Positions 8,243 to 17,278 of a stretch of DNA of 64,000 bases are shown piece after piece. Position numbers and translations under genes: made by a program. The notes under the pieces were generated by a model. That model was not told the DNA's origin. It saw only the letters and a list, made by a program, of their open reading frames with translations, and made no database searches. The DNA lies in the NCBI GenBank assembly GCA_910587825.1, contig CAJUNJ010000003.1, forward strand, positions 1-64,000, in the 5' to 3' direction. The stretch comes from an uncultured Christensenellaceae bacterium (GTDB taxonomy: Bacteria; Bacillota; Clostridia; Christensenellales; Borkfalkiaceae). Positions within the stretch are counted from its first letter, which is position 1. Each line of letters begins with the position of its first letter.

Positions 8243-8785
8243 ATGGAAAATTATTACGATTATTTAAAAGTGTCGGTTAAGCGCAAGCGCGCCGAAGAGC
8301 TTGAAAAAATGTATTCTGCTTTCCGCTGGGAAATAGAAGAAAAGGCGGAACACAAGCGTTACGCCGATATTATAAATTACACTTTCCGTCGTCCGCATAA
8401 CATTCCCAACAGGGACGAGTTGCAGTATTTGCAGGTGAGCGCGGAAATGCAGTTTAACGAGATGGATAAAATAGAGAGGATGAAGCACGCGCGTTCTACC
8501 CCTCTGGGGCTTACTCTGGGGCTTGCGGGGTTGGGTTCGGTTGCGGGCGGAATTTCCGCATTAAGACTTATGAAAAATGCTTTCGGTATAGGTTTGGGCT
8601 GTCTGTTCATAATTATCGGCTTCGTGCTGTTTGCCGCCGCTGCGCTCAGTTCATACAATATCGTCCAAAGGGAAAACGCCGAATACGAGCGAAGGTACCG
8701 CGAAATAATAGAAAACATATACGCGGTATGCGATAGGGCTGTCGGGCTTACGGAGGGGGAAGAATGGAAGATCCGAGAAAAATAA
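8243..8785 (+). CDS. Small membrane protein of unknown function
   Basis: With the start at 8243 (MENYYDYL) the product has 180 residues. The earlier ATG at 8204 lies within the predicted promoter. The first 85 residues are charged and helical (KRKRAEELEKMYSAFRWEIEEKAEHKR), followed by a glycine-rich segment and a hydrophobic hairpin at roughly 90-145, and then a charged helical tail. I do not recognise the family. Its last 22 bases overlap the start of the cardiolipin synthase gene, which points to coupled expression and a role near the membrane. Confidence 0.6.
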   Translation: MENYYDYLKVSVKRKRAEELEKMYSAFRWEIEEKAEHKRYADIINYTFRRPHNIPNRDELQYLQVSAEMQFNEMDKIERMKHARSTPLGLTLGLAGLGSVAGGISALRLMKNAFGIGLGCLFIIIGFVLFAAAALSSYNIVQRENAEYERRYREIIENIYAVCDRAVGLTEGEEWKIREK

Positions 8786-10344
8786 AAGCCCGCAGAAAAG
8801 CGCGCTACGGCGACGGCGGAAAAGCCGTAAAAATCAGGACGGAGACCAACGGTCTGCGCCCCCTTAAAATGACGGTTATTGCGCTTGCGGTAATTTTGCA
8901 GGTAGCTTTATTAATCTTTTTAAACGTGATGGCGGGCGTAGCTATACAAGTGTATATGGTCATTTCGTTCACGCTTAGCTTTATAACCTGCATTTACTGC
9001 CTTTCTTCGCCGAGGAACGGGCTTTCCAAGGCGGTATGGGTTATGATACTTACCGTCGGGTACAGCTTCGGGTTCATTATTTATATTCTGTCGGACGAAC
9101 GCTTCTTTTTCCGCAAGGCGAAAAAGCGTTATAACGCCGTGTTTGAAAGGACGGCGCGTTACGTAAGCGGATATGTTGCCCCCAAAGCAAACCGAACGGT
9201 TGCCGTCGACTGCAAGTATCTTTACTCGGCGGGCGGGTTTAAAGCTTATACCGGTACCCGCGTAAAGTATTTTCCGTCGGGCGCACAGCTTTTCGACGAC
9301 GTTCTCGAACGTCTTGAAAGCGCGAAAAATTTCGTGTTTATGGAATTTTTCATAATTTCCGACGGCGTGCTTTTGGACAGAATTGCGGAAATGCTTGCCC
9401 GCAAGGTCAAAGAGGGTGTGACGGTGCGCATTATTTACGACGATATGGGCTGTAAAAAGACTCTTTCGCACAAAATGAAGAGCAAGCTTTTAAAAGCGGG
9501 CGTAAACCTTACGGCATACAACAGAATAGTTCCGCTGTTCAACGTTGCGCTTAACTACCGCGACCACCGCAAGATTATTGTTATAGACGGCAAAACGGCG
9601 TATACGGGCGGAAGCAATCTTGCGGACGAGTACGTCAACGAAAAGCGTATGTACGGTTACTGGAAGGATACGGGCATAAGGCTTGACGGCGAGGGCGTCG
9701 ACGGATTTACACTGGCGTTTTTAAGACAGTGGGAATATATCAAAGGCAGTGAAGAACCCTATTCTCAGTACCTCAACCTGTCCGACAGATACGAAAACGA
9801 ATGCGTAGCCGTACCGTTTACAGACGGACTCGATTATAAACAAAACATAGGCAAAAGCGTATATGAAAATATTATTTCGGGAGCAAAGGACAAGCTGTGG
9901 ATAATGACGCCTTACTTTATACCGGACGAGATTATCGCCGGGCTTTTGAAGAACAAGGCGGAGGCGGGCGTCGACGTCAGAATTATCCTTCCTGCGATAC
10001 CCGATAAGGTTTACGCCTATATCGTGTCGAGAAACAACGCCGAAAAACTTATTTCAAGCGGGGTAAAGGTTTACTGTATGGAACACAGCTTCGTACACAG
10101 CAAGCTGTGCATTTCGGAAAACTGCGCCGTCGTCGGGTCGATAAATTTCGATTTGCGCTCCTTTTACCAACAGTTCGAAAGCGCGGTGTACACAAACGAC
10201 GTCAAGGCTATTGAAGAGATTAACGCCGACTTCGAAAACACGTTCGGGAAGTGTACGCTTATCGACGAAAAAAACGGAAAACGCGCAAAAATTTACAACC
10301 GCATACTTGCAGGCGTCTTGCAGATAGTAGCGCCGCTTATGTGA
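8764..10344 (+). CDS. cls: Cardiolipin synthase (phospholipase D superfamily)
   Basis: The 526-residue enzyme joins two phosphatidylglycerol molecules into cardiolipin and glycerol at the membrane. Two hydrophobic segments near residues 35-80 and one or two around 95-115 make up the N-terminal anchor. Two HKD motifs follow: HRKIIVIDGKTAYTGGSN in the first half and HSKLCISENCAVVGSIN in the second, both with the H-x-K-x4-[DE] pattern. Length and order match bacterial Cls. The start overlaps the previous gene by 22 bases and has a GGGGGAAG site. A dehydrogenase gene follows immediately. Confidence 0.92.
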   Translation: MEDPRKIKARRKARYGDGGKAVKIRTETNGLRPLKMTVIALAVILQVALLIFLNVMAGVAIQVYMVISFTLSFITCIYCLSSPRNGLSKAVWVMILTVGYSFGFIIYILSDERFFFRKAKKRYNAVFERTARYVSGYVAPKANRTVAVDCKYLYSAGGFKAYTGTRVKYFPSGAQLFDDVLERLESAKNFVFMEFFIISDGVLLDRIAEMLARKVKEGVTVRIIYDDMGCKKTLSHKMKSKLLKAGVNLTAYNRIVPLFNVALNYRDHRKIIVIDGKTAYTGGSNLADEYVNEKRMYGYWKDTGIRLDGEGVDGFTLAFLRQWEYIKGSEEPYSQYLNLSDRYENECVAVPFTDGLDYKQNIGKSVYENIISGAKDKLWIMTPYFIPDEIIAGLLKNKAEAGVDVRIILPAIPDKVYAYIVSRNNAEKLISSGVKVYCMEHSFVHSKLCISENCAVVGSINFDLRSFYQQFESAVYTNDVKAIEEINADFENTFGKCTLIDEKNGKRAKIYNRILAGVLQIVAPLM

Positions 10345-10359
10345 TTTATGGAGAGTATT

Positions 10360-11322
10360 ATGGAAAATTTCGGATGGGTGTTCATAGGCTGCGGAAAAAT
10401 AGCCGAAAAAGCTGCGAAAAGCTTGATTAAGGCGGGAGCGGGGCGGATAGCCGCGGTGTGGAACCGCACGCGCGCAAGGGCGGAAAAATTTGCGGAGAAG
10501 TACGGCGGAAAGGTTTACGGTACCGCCGAAGAGGCGCTGAACTCCGGCGCGGACTGCGCGTATATCGCAACGACGCACGACAGACACGCGTATTATACGG
10601 AGCTTGCGGTAAAAGCGGGCGTTCCCGTTCTCTGCGAAAAACCCGTTGCGGTTAATTTCAATGAGGCGGAAAGGGCGATTGCGCTTGCGAAAGAGTCCGG
10701 CGTCTACGTTGCGGAAGCTATGTGGACGTGGCACAACCCCGTGTCGCTTAAAGTAAAGCAGTGGCTTTCGGAAGGCAAAATAGGAGATGTGAAAAAAGTA
10801 AAAGCAAAGTTTGCCTTTCCTATGATGTACGTCAACCGCAACCCGCGGCTTGTAAAACCCGAGCTTGCGGGCGGGGTACTGCTCGATTTGGGGATTTATC
10901 CCATAAGGTACGTTTACGAGCTTTTCGGTATGCCGTCTGAAATCGTCTGCACGGGCAGCCTCAAAGGCGGGATAGATACCGAAGAGAAGATAGTAATGAA
11001 GTACGGCGGGTTCGAAGCCGAAATTTTCGTGTCGATGAAAAGACTGCGCGGCGAGAAGGTTGTGATAGAGGGCGACAGGGGCAGGATAATAGTTCCCTAT
11101 TTTCACACGGCGGGCGCGGCGTATATGACGGGCGAAAGCCGAAGTAAGTTCAAAGGGGATAAAAACCCGTTCGGAATAGAATTCAGGCACACCGCGGAAG
11201 ACCTTTTAAACGGCGCAAACGAAAGCGCGTACTGCCCCGTAAAAAACACGCTGGACGTTATGCGCTTGCTTGACGAATGCCGTAAACAGATGAAAATAGT
11301 GTACCCCTGCGAAAAAAATTAA
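10360..11322 (+). CDS. Gfo/Idh/MocA family NAD(P)-dependent oxidoreductase
   Basis: The start at 10360 is preferred over the in-frame ATG at 10348 because GGAG (10350-10353) then lies six bases upstream; this gives 320 residues. The N-terminus is a Rossmann fold (FIGCGKIAEKAAKSL), and CEKPVAVN is the signature lysine-containing EKP motif of the family. AEAMWTWHNP and the later GGVLLDLGIYPIRY correspond to the substrate-binding half, with the H/Y-containing D-x-G-I-Y-P segment. These enzymes oxidise or reduce sugars, inositols or related compounds; the substrate cannot be read from the sequence. Confidence 0.85.
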   Translation: MENFGWVFIGCGKIAEKAAKSLIKAGAGRIAAVWNRTRARAEKFAEKYGGKVYGTAEEALNSGADCAYIATTHDRHAYYTELAVKAGVPVLCEKPVAVNFNEAERAIALAKESGVYVAEAMWTWHNPVSLKVKQWLSEGKIGDVKKVKAKFAFPMMYVNRNPRLVKPELAGGVLLDLGIYPIRYVYELFGMPSEIVCTGSLKGGIDTEEKIVMKYGGFEAEIFVSMKRLRGEKVVIEGDRGRIIVPYFHTAGAAYMTGESRSKFKGDKNPFGIEFRHTAEDLLNGANESAYCPVKNTLDVMRLLDECRKQMKIVYPCEKN

Positions 11323-11353
11323 TAAAATAGGGCAAAAAGTTTGCGTTTACCTA

Positions 11354-11382
11354 TTGATTAAAATTCAAATACGTGATACAAT
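11354..11382 (+). promoter_or_regulatory. Predicted sigma-A promoter
   Basis: TTGATT (11354-11359) and TACAAT (11377-11382) with a 17-base spacer. It rules out the ATG at 11373 as a start and drives the three-gene unit ending at 13533. Confidence 0.7.
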
Positions 11383-11426
11383 GTATCTGTATCAATATAT
11401 TAAAATATACAAAACGGAGTAAAATT

Positions 11427-11651
11427 ATGTCAAAGAAAAAGGAAATCGAAAAGGAAATCGAAGAATGCGAGCTTGAAATAAAGTCGCTTGAACAGAAACT
11501 TATGCGTTCGCAGACAAGTCTTATGGAATCGCTTCTGGATAAAACCGAACCCGACCCCATCGAATTGGAGTTTTTCCGCGTGTTTTCCAAACTCGTCAAA
11601 CAACAGCGTTCGCGCCTTGCCGATTTAAACGAAGAATTGAAATCGCTTTAA
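11427..11651 (+). CDS. Small coiled-coil protein
   Basis: The product has 74 residues when started at 11427, behind a CGGAG site and a predicted promoter. It is almost entirely charged helix (KKKEIEKEIEECELEIKSLE, then RSRLADLNEELKSL) with heptad-like leucines, so it probably dimerises as a coiled coil. There is no signal peptide. It is the first gene of a unit with a small membrane protein and the second uL15-like protein. No known family recognised. Confidence 0.7.
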   Translation: MSKKKEIEKEIEECELEIKSLEQKLMRSQTSLMESLLDKTEPDPIELEFFRVFSKLVKQQRSRLADLNEELKSL

Positions 11652-11656
11652 GTTTT

Positions 11657-11908
11657 ATGAAAAAAATTAAAAGTTTTACTATGGTTTTAGCCGTCCTGCT
11701 GTTAAGCCTTTGCGTTTTTACCGGCGTAAGGCAGGCGTTGTACGCCCGTCCTGCCGCGTTTGCGCAGACGGCTTCGCAGGAAGACAAACAACCCGCCGAA
11801 GACGTAAACGAAGCCGTGCTTATTGCGGATATTGCGATAGGTGTCAGCGCGTGCGTTGCGACTTCGGTTGCGATAGTTTTCGCTTACAGGAGATATAAAC
11901 AATGTTAA
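11657..11908 (+). CDS. Small exported or membrane protein
   Basis: This 83-residue product starts with a signal-peptide-like segment (MKKIKSFTMVLAVLLLSLCV) that ends near ARPAAFAQT, followed by a short hydrophilic loop and a second hydrophobic segment at about 54-76 closed by YRRYK. It could be a two-pass protein or a cleaved single-pass one. It starts five bases after the previous stop and overlaps the next gene by seven bases, so all three are likely made together. No ribosome binding site stronger than the end of the previous gene is visible. No family recognised. Confidence 0.6.
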   Translation: MKKIKSFTMVLAVLLLSLCVFTGVRQALYARPAAFAQTASQEDKQPAEDVNEAVLIADIAIGVSACVATSVAIVFAYRRYKQC

Positions 11909-13533
11909 ACATTAAACCGTTGCAGCTTCTCGCTCTTTCGAATACGGGGTTGCTTTTAACCGTGCTTACGGTAATTATGGGCGTGTTGCTTGTACTTGTA
12001 ACCGTGCTTTCCGTAATCTTTATTCTTGCGATAAAGAAGAAGAGCGCGCCCGTCGTAAAGGTAGTAATGGCGGCTCCGCCCAAGGACGAACCGGGCGAGT
12101 TCGAAAAGGACGAAAATATAGAGGCAAAGGTCGCGCAGATGGTCGCGGCGCAGCTTGCCGAAGACAGGGCTAAACGCGAAGCCGAAGAAGCAATGAAGAG
12201 AGTTGCGGAAGCCGAGCGTGCGGCGCAGAACGCTTCACGCCTTGCGGCAATGTACGAAGACGCCGCAAAAAAGGCGTCCGAGCTGTCGTCGCTTCTGTTC
12301 GAACAGCCGCCCGAAGAACCCGCGCAGACGTCCGAACACGCCGACCCCGTTCAGGCAGATTCCGAAGAAGAAGAGTCCGAAGATGATTCGGACGATGACT
12401 GGGAAGAGGAAGAGATACAGACGGTAAACGAAGTTAACGTTGGCGAAATGTCGGATGCGGCGCGTTCGGCGCTGGGCATTACAGACGCCGTTCCCGCGGA
12501 CAAAAAGTTTGAAATACGCGTAAATTACAGCTTTCTTGCAAAACTTATTCTTTCCCCCGAAGAAATAAGACAGAGATATGTAGAAATAGAAAACGAGCTT
12601 TTAAGCTATAAAAAAGTAAAAACTTCGCTTTCGCGCAGACAGGAGAGGGCGCACAGGGGCAGAACCAAGCTTGCCTATATGCTTTTCAAGGGCAAAAAAC
12701 TGTGTATAGCGTTTGCGCTTGACCCTGCGGAATACGAAGATACCAAGTACAGGGGCAAGGACGTAAGCGCAGTAAAGCGTTTTGCGGATACGCCTATGCT
12801 GTTGAAGCTTACTTCTCCCCGCAAAGTTAAATACGCGCTTTACTTAATTTCACGCCTTGCCGAAAAATTCGGGCTGGAAAAATCAAATACCGAAGTTAAT
12901 ACCGAAGTCGAAAGGGCTACCCGCGACGAGCTTATCGAACGCGGCGAAATAAGAATAAAGGGCAAGTCTTTGGACGAAACCGAAAGCCTTGACGAAGTTG
13001 CCGCGGCAGAACCTGCGGAAGAAATTTTAACGGAAGTTACCGAAAGTGCGGAATGCGCGGAAATTGTTGAAGAGCCTGCCGCAGAACCCGCCGATGAAGT
13101 TGAACAGCCCGCCGAACCGCAGACGCAAGAAAGCGTTGAAGACGGCGATGCGCCCGTGTACGACGAAGTGCTTGTAGAAAGAGATTTCGAAATTATGGAA
13201 GAAGTCGCCGCGGAAGAAGTCCAAGAGGTTATGTCCGACGAACAGGCAAAGCTTATCGTCGAAGAAAAGGAAATAAAAAGAAAAACCGCCGACAGGAAAA
13301 AGGACGTTGTAAATATAGACCTGCTTTCGAAAAATTTCAAATCGGGCGAACATGTTACGGTTGCCAAGCTTACGGCAAAGGGGCTTATCGCAAAGGACGC
13401 AAACTATGTGAAAGTGCTTGCAAAGGGTTCGCTTAACAAACCATTAATTGTCGAAGCCGATGATTTCTCGCTTGAAGCCGTAAAAATGATTGCGCTTACG
13501 GGCGGCAGGGTCATACACAGAAATTCAAAGTAA
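11902..13533 (+). CDS. Membrane-anchored acidic protein with uL15-like C-terminal domain (paralogue)
   Basis: This 543-residue product is the paralogue of the one at 6735. A membrane segment lies at about 10-38, then a charged helical stretch rich in Ala, Glu and Arg (about 60-130), an acidic run, and the same middle domain (VNYSFLAKLILSPEEIRQRY, later LCIAFALDPAEYEDTKY). A second acidic spacer (about 350-430) is longer than in the paralogue. The C-terminal 76 residues (468-543) follow uL15: VNIDLLSKNFKSGEHVTV, YVKVLAKGSLNKPLIVEAD and TGGRV. The start overlaps the small membrane gene, and a strong terminator follows. A scaffold or envelope role is possible, but I have no direct evidence. Confidence 0.7.
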   Translation: MLNIKPLQLLALSNTGLLLTVLTVIMGVLLVLVTVLSVIFILAIKKKSAPVVKVVMAAPPKDEPGEFEKDENIEAKVAQMVAAQLAEDRAKREAEEAMKRVAEAERAAQNASRLAAMYEDAAKKASELSSLLFEQPPEEPAQTSEHADPVQADSEEEESEDDSDDDWEEEEIQTVNEVNVGEMSDAARSALGITDAVPADKKFEIRVNYSFLAKLILSPEEIRQRYVEIENELLSYKKVKTSLSRRQERAHRGRTKLAYMLFKGKKLCIAFALDPAEYEDTKYRGKDVSAVKRFADTPMLLKLTSPRKVKYALYLISRLAEKFGLEKSNTEVNTEVERATRDELIERGEIRIKGKSLDETESLDEVAAAEPAEEILTEVTESAECAEIVEEPAAEPADEVEQPAEPQTQESVEDGDAPVYDEVLVERDFEIMEEVAAEEVQEVMSDEQAKLIVEEKEIKRKTADRKKDVVNIDLLSKNFKSGEHVTVAKLTAKGLIAKDANYVKVLAKGSLNKPLIVEADDFSLEAVKMIALTGGRVIHRNSK

Positions 13534-13565
13534 AAATATCCCGATTTTTAATCGGGATATTTTTG
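13533..13565 (+). terminator. Rho-independent terminator
   Basis: AAAATATCCCGAT and ATCGGGATATTTTT pair around a TTTTA loop just after the stop codon, with A- and T-tracts on either side. Confidence 0.85.
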
Positions 13566-13571
13566 CCGTAA

Positions 13572-13585
13572 TGAATAAATTTACA
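13572..13585 (+). promoter_or_regulatory. Putative ARG box (ArgR/AhrC operator), distal
   Basis: TGAATAAATTTACA agrees with the ARG-box pattern TGAAT-WWWW-ATTCA at 12 of 14 positions. It lies 54 bases upstream of a second, better copy. Confidence 0.45.
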
Positions 13586-13625
13586 TTTTTCTGCTCCCTA
13601 TGTAATGAAAATTTATAAAAAATTT

Positions 13626-13639
13626 TGAATTTTTATACA
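13626..13639 (+). promoter_or_regulatory. Putative ARG box, promoter-proximal
   Basis: TGAATTTTTATACA agrees with the ARG-box pattern at 13 of 14 positions and ends nine bases before the -35 box of argG. Binding of ArgR/AhrC with arginine here would be expected to repress the operon; the regulator gene is not in the window. Confidence 0.55.
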
Positions 13640-13647
13640 AAATTTGT

Positions 13648-13676
13648 TTGACAACGCAAAGTTGCGGGACTATAAT
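13648..13676 (+). promoter_or_regulatory. Consensus sigma-A promoter of the arginine operon
   Basis: TTGACA (13648-13653) and TATAAT (13671-13676) with a 17-base spacer, a perfect match to consensus. A strong promoter of this kind usually needs a repressor, in line with the ARG boxes just upstream. Confidence 0.9.
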
Positions 13677-13710
13677 AAAACCAACTTGAAAATATAAAGG
13701 AATAAGTGTT

Positions 13711-14931
13711 ATGGATAAAAGTAAAATCAAAAAAGTGGTGTTGGCGTATTCGGGCGGGCTTGACACGTCGATAATAATACCCTGGCTTAAAGAAAATTAC
13801 AATAACTGCGAAGTTATAGCCGTTGCGGCAAACGTCGGGCAGGCGGACGAGATTGAAGGGCTTGAAGAAAAGGCTATAAAGACCGGCGCGTCCAAAATAT
13901 ACATTCTCGACCTTACTGACGATTACGTCGACAATTACATAATTCCCACTATGAAAGCGGGTGCGCTTTACGAAGAATATTATCTCGGCACAAGCCACGC
14001 CCGCCCCTGCATTGGCAAGGCGTTGGTGGAGGTTGCGCTTAAAGAGGGCGCCGACGCAATAGCCCACGGCTGTACGGGCAAAGGAAACGACCAGGTGCGC
14101 TTCGAACTTGCGATAAAGAGATTTGCTCCCGATATGCCCATTATCGCACCCTGGCGCGAGTGGGATATAAAGTCGCGCGACGAGGAAATAGATTATGCGG
14201 AAGCGCACAATATTCCCCTTAAAATAAACAGGCAGACAAATTATTCGAAAGATAAAAACCTTTGGCACCTTTCGCACGAAGGGCTTGACCTCGAAGATAC
14301 GGGCAACGAACCGCAGTACGAAAAGGAAGGCTTCCTTGAAATGGGAGTGTCGCCTATAAAGGCGCCCGACAAGCCCACTTACGTAGAACTTGAATTCGTC
14401 AAGGGCGTACCCGTTGCGATAGACGGCAAAAAAGCTTCCGCAAAGGATATAATTTTAAAACTTAATAAGCTTGGCGGCGAAAACGGCATAGGGCTTTTGG
14501 ACATTGTGGAAAACCGTCTTGTCGGAATGAAGTGCCGCGGAGTATACGAAACCCCCGGCGGGGCGATACTTTACAAGGCGCACAGCGTTCTCGAATCGGT
14601 TTGCCTTGACAAGATGACAATGCACGAAAAGCAGAAGCTTTCCATAACCTTCGGCGAACTTGTCTATAACGGGCAGTGGTTTACGCCGCTGAGGGAAGCG
14701 CTTTCGGCGTTCGTCGACAAGACGCAGGAGACGGTTACGGGTAAGGTAAGGCTTAAACTTTACAAGGGCAATATGATTAACGCCGGCGTTTGGAGCAAAA
14801 ATTCACTGTACAGCGAAGAGATTGCAACCTTCGGCGAAAGCGATTACGACCAGAAAGATTCGGCGGGCTTCATCAATCTTTACGGACTTCCCATAAAGGT
14901 TCAGGCAATCGTGGAAGCAAAGAATAAATAA
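13711..14931 (+). CDS. argG: Argininosuccinate synthase
   Basis: This 406-residue enzyme condenses citrulline and aspartate with ATP to argininosuccinate. The ATP-binding signature AYSGGLDTSI is at residues 12-21, and the citrulline-site region STSHARPCIGKALVEVA and GCTGKGNDQVRFE are conserved. Length is normal. The start has an AAAGGAA site and lies about 28 bases after the predicted transcription start. It is the first gene of the seven-gene operon; argH follows after a 52-base gap that contains a short hairpin (arms 14938-14948 and 14956-14966), perhaps a processing or attenuating site. Confidence 0.96.
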   Translation: MDKSKIKKVVLAYSGGLDTSIIIPWLKENYNNCEVIAVAANVGQADEIEGLEEKAIKTGASKIYILDLTDDYVDNYIIPTMKAGALYEEYYLGTSHARPCIGKALVEVALKEGADAIAHGCTGKGNDQVRFELAIKRFAPDMPIIAPWREWDIKSRDEEIDYAEAHNIPLKINRQTNYSKDKNLWHLSHEGLDLEDTGNEPQYEKEGFLEMGVSPIKAPDKPTYVELEFVKGVPVAIDGKKASAKDIILKLNKLGGENGIGLLDIVENRLVGMKCRGVYETPGGAILYKAHSVLESVCLDKMTMHEKQKLSITFGELVYNGQWFTPLREALSAFVDKTQETVTGKVRLKLYKGNMINAGVWSKNSLYSEEIATFGESDYDQKDSAGFINLYGLPIKVQAIVEAKNK

Positions 14932-14983
14932 GTTTTCTTTTGTCCTGCTTTCCCGGCGGGACAAAAACTTTTAAGGAGATATT

Positions 14984-16363
14984 ATGGCAAAGCTGTGGGC
15001 AGGCAGAAACGACGGTGCCGTAAGCAAAATTGCAGACGATTTCAATTCGTCCGTAAAATTCGATAAAAGGCTGTACAGGCAGGACATAACGGGCAGTATG
15101 GCGCACGCCGCAATGCTTGGCGGGCAGGGCATAATTTCCGCGGAGGAAGCCGACGTTATATGTCAGGGGTTGCAGGGCATACTCGACGATTTGGAAAACG
15201 GCAGTCTGAAAATAGACGAGACGGCGGAAGATATTCATACGTTTGTCGAACAGACGTTGACTGCGCGCATAGGCGAAGCGGGCAAAAAGCTTCACACAGC
15301 GAGAAGCCGTAACGACCAGGTTGCGCTTGATTTGAGAATGTACGTGCGCGACGACATTGCCGAAATTACTTCCAAATTGAAACTTGTTATCTCGGCAGTA
15401 GTGCAGAAGGCGGAAGAGTATAAAGAAGCAATTATGCCGGGGTATACCCACCTTCAACGCGCCCAGCCCGTAACTTTCGGTCACTATCTCTGCGCGTATG
15501 CAATGATGTTTTTGCGGGATACCGACAGGCTTAAAGACTGCCGTAAACGCGTAAACATTTCGCCGATAGGCTGTTGCGCGCTTTCGGGTACGACTTATAA
15601 TACGGACAGATATGCCGAAGCAAAGAGTTTGGGCTTCGATAAGATTGCGTTAAACAGTCTTGACGGGGTGTCCGACAGAGATTTCTGCGTCGAATATCTT
15701 TCCGCCCTGTCGCTTATTATGACCCATCTTTCAAGATTTTCGGAAGAAATTATTCTTTGGTCTTCGTGGGAATTCAAGTTTATCGAACTGTCAGACGGCT
15801 TCACAACGGGTTCTTCCATTATGCCCCAAAAGAAAAATCCCGATATGGCGGAACTTGTCCGCGGAAAGACGGGCAGGGTATACGGAGATCTGACGGCTAC
15901 GCTTACTATGCTTAAAGGGCTTCCGCTTGCTTATAACAAGGATATGCAGGAGGACAAGGAAAGCCTCTTTGACGCGTCCGACACGGTTAAAATGTGTCTT
16001 GACGTGTTCGCGCCGATGATTTCCGAAATGAAGGCAAACACCGCAAATATGCGCAAAGCTGCCGAAAAGGGGTTTATCAACGCCACCGACCTTGCCGACT
16101 ATCTCGTAAAAAAGGGTATGCCCTTCCGTACGGCTTATAAAATTACGGGACAAATCGTTGCAGAGTGCATAAAGTGCGACAAAACGCTTGAAAGTCTGAC
16201 GATAGAAGAATATAATAAGTTCGGCAGTCTGTTTGCAGAGGATTTGTTTGACGAAATTTCGCTTGAAACGTGCGTAAACAAGCGCATATCGGAAGGCGGA
16301 ACTTCCGTAAGGTCTGTCGAAAAACAGATTGCATATATAAAAGAGAGCTTAAAAAATGTATAA
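14984..16363 (+). CDS. argH: Argininosuccinate lyase
   Basis: This 459-residue enzyme splits argininosuccinate into arginine and fumarate, the last step of arginine synthesis. The fumarase/aspartase superfamily signature GSSIMPQKKNPD is near residue 277, with the mobile catalytic Ser in GSS. HTARSRNDQVALD and GYTHLQRAQPVTFGH are the other two conserved regions. A TAAGGAGA ribosome binding site precedes the start. The 3' end overlaps argC by eight bases, so translation of the two is coupled. Confidence 0.96.
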   Translation: MAKLWAGRNDGAVSKIADDFNSSVKFDKRLYRQDITGSMAHAAMLGGQGIISAEEADVICQGLQGILDDLENGSLKIDETAEDIHTFVEQTLTARIGEAGKKLHTARSRNDQVALDLRMYVRDDIAEITSKLKLVISAVVQKAEEYKEAIMPGYTHLQRAQPVTFGHYLCAYAMMFLRDTDRLKDCRKRVNISPIGCCALSGTTYNTDRYAEAKSLGFDKIALNSLDGVSDRDFCVEYLSALSLIMTHLSRFSEEIILWSSWEFKFIELSDGFTTGSSIMPQKKNPDMAELVRGKTGRVYGDLTATLTMLKGLPLAYNKDMQEDKESLFDASDTVKMCLDVFAPMISEMKANTANMRKAAEKGFINATDLADYLVKKGMPFRTAYKITGQIVAECIKCDKTLESLTIEEYNKFGSLFAEDLFDEISLETCVNKRISEGGTSVRSVEKQIAYIKESLKNV

Positions 16364-17270
16364 AGTTTTTATTGACGGAAGCGCCGGCACTACGGGTCTG
16401 CGTATCCGCGAAAGGCTTTCGGAAAGGGACGATATAAAACTTATTGCCCTGCCCGAAGAACTGAGAAAAGATTTGAATGCGCGTAAAGACGCGCTTAACG
16501 GGGCGGACGTCGTCTTTTTATGTTTGCCCGACGCCGCGGCGAAAGAAGCCGTGTCGGTTATAGAAAATCCCGCCGTAAAAGTTATTGACACTTCGACGGC
16601 GCACCGCACCGCGGAGGGCTGGGCTTACGGTTTTCCCGAAATCTGCGGTTACGAAAGTATAAAAAATTCAAACAGAATTGCCAACCCCGGATGTCACGCA
16701 AGCGGGTTTATCGCGCTTATAGCCCCCCTTGTAAGGGCGGGAATACTAAGCGCGGACAGCAGACTTTCCTGCTTTTCGCTTACGGGCTACACGGGCGGGG
16801 GCAAGAATATGATTGCCGAATACGAAGGGGATAAATCAGAACTTTACCGCGCTCCGCGCGCGTACGGGCTGAACCAGTCGCATAAGCATCTTCCCGAAAT
16901 GCGGGCGGTGTGCGGGCTTGACTTCTCGCCCGTGTTCTGCCCGATAGTAGCCGACTTTCCGTGCGGTATGGAAGTAATAGTACCCCTGTTCCGCGACGGG
17001 CTTAAAACTTCCGCGGAAGAGCTTAAAAAGCTATATAAATCGGCGTTTGACGGGCAGATAGTCAAATACGCAGCCGATGACGAAAGCGGGTTTTTATCGG
17101 CGGGCGCGTACGCCGGCAAAGACGGAATGGGCATTTCCGTCTACGGCAACGAGGAAAGAATACTGCTTGTGTCGCGGTTCGACAACCTCGGCAAAGGTGC
17201 AAGCGGGGCGGCTATTGAAAATATGAACATTCTTATCGGCGAAGAGCCGACGAAAGGGCTTGTGTTATAG
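16356..17270 (+). CDS. argC: N-acetyl-gamma-glutamyl-phosphate reductase
   Basis: This NADPH enzyme makes N-acetylglutamate semialdehyde, the third step of the pathway. The 304-residue product belongs to the shorter type. FIDGSAGTTGLRI is the nucleotide-binding start, and IANPGCHASGF carries the active-site Cys. HKHLPEM supplies the conserved His. The start lies inside the end of argH, and argJ starts eight bases after the stop. Confidence 0.95.
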   Translation: MYKVFIDGSAGTTGLRIRERLSERDDIKLIALPEELRKDLNARKDALNGADVVFLCLPDAAAKEAVSVIENPAVKVIDTSTAHRTAEGWAYGFPEICGYESIKNSNRIANPGCHASGFIALIAPLVRAGILSADSRLSCFSLTGYTGGGKNMIAEYEGDKSELYRAPRAYGLNQSHKHLPEMRAVCGLDFSPVFCPIVADFPCGMEVIVPLFRDGLKTSAEELKKLYKSAFDGQIVKYAADDESGFLSAGAYAGKDGMGISVYGNEERILLVSRFDNLGKGASGAAIENMNILIGEEPTKGLVL

Positions 17271-17278
17271 GAGAAATT

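Noticed and set aside
10054..11190. A 378-codon open frame on the minus strand across cls and the dehydrogenase gene
   Set aside because: It lies fully opposite two clear enzyme genes, has a His/Arg/Phe-rich composition typical of antisense frames, and no ribosome binding site.
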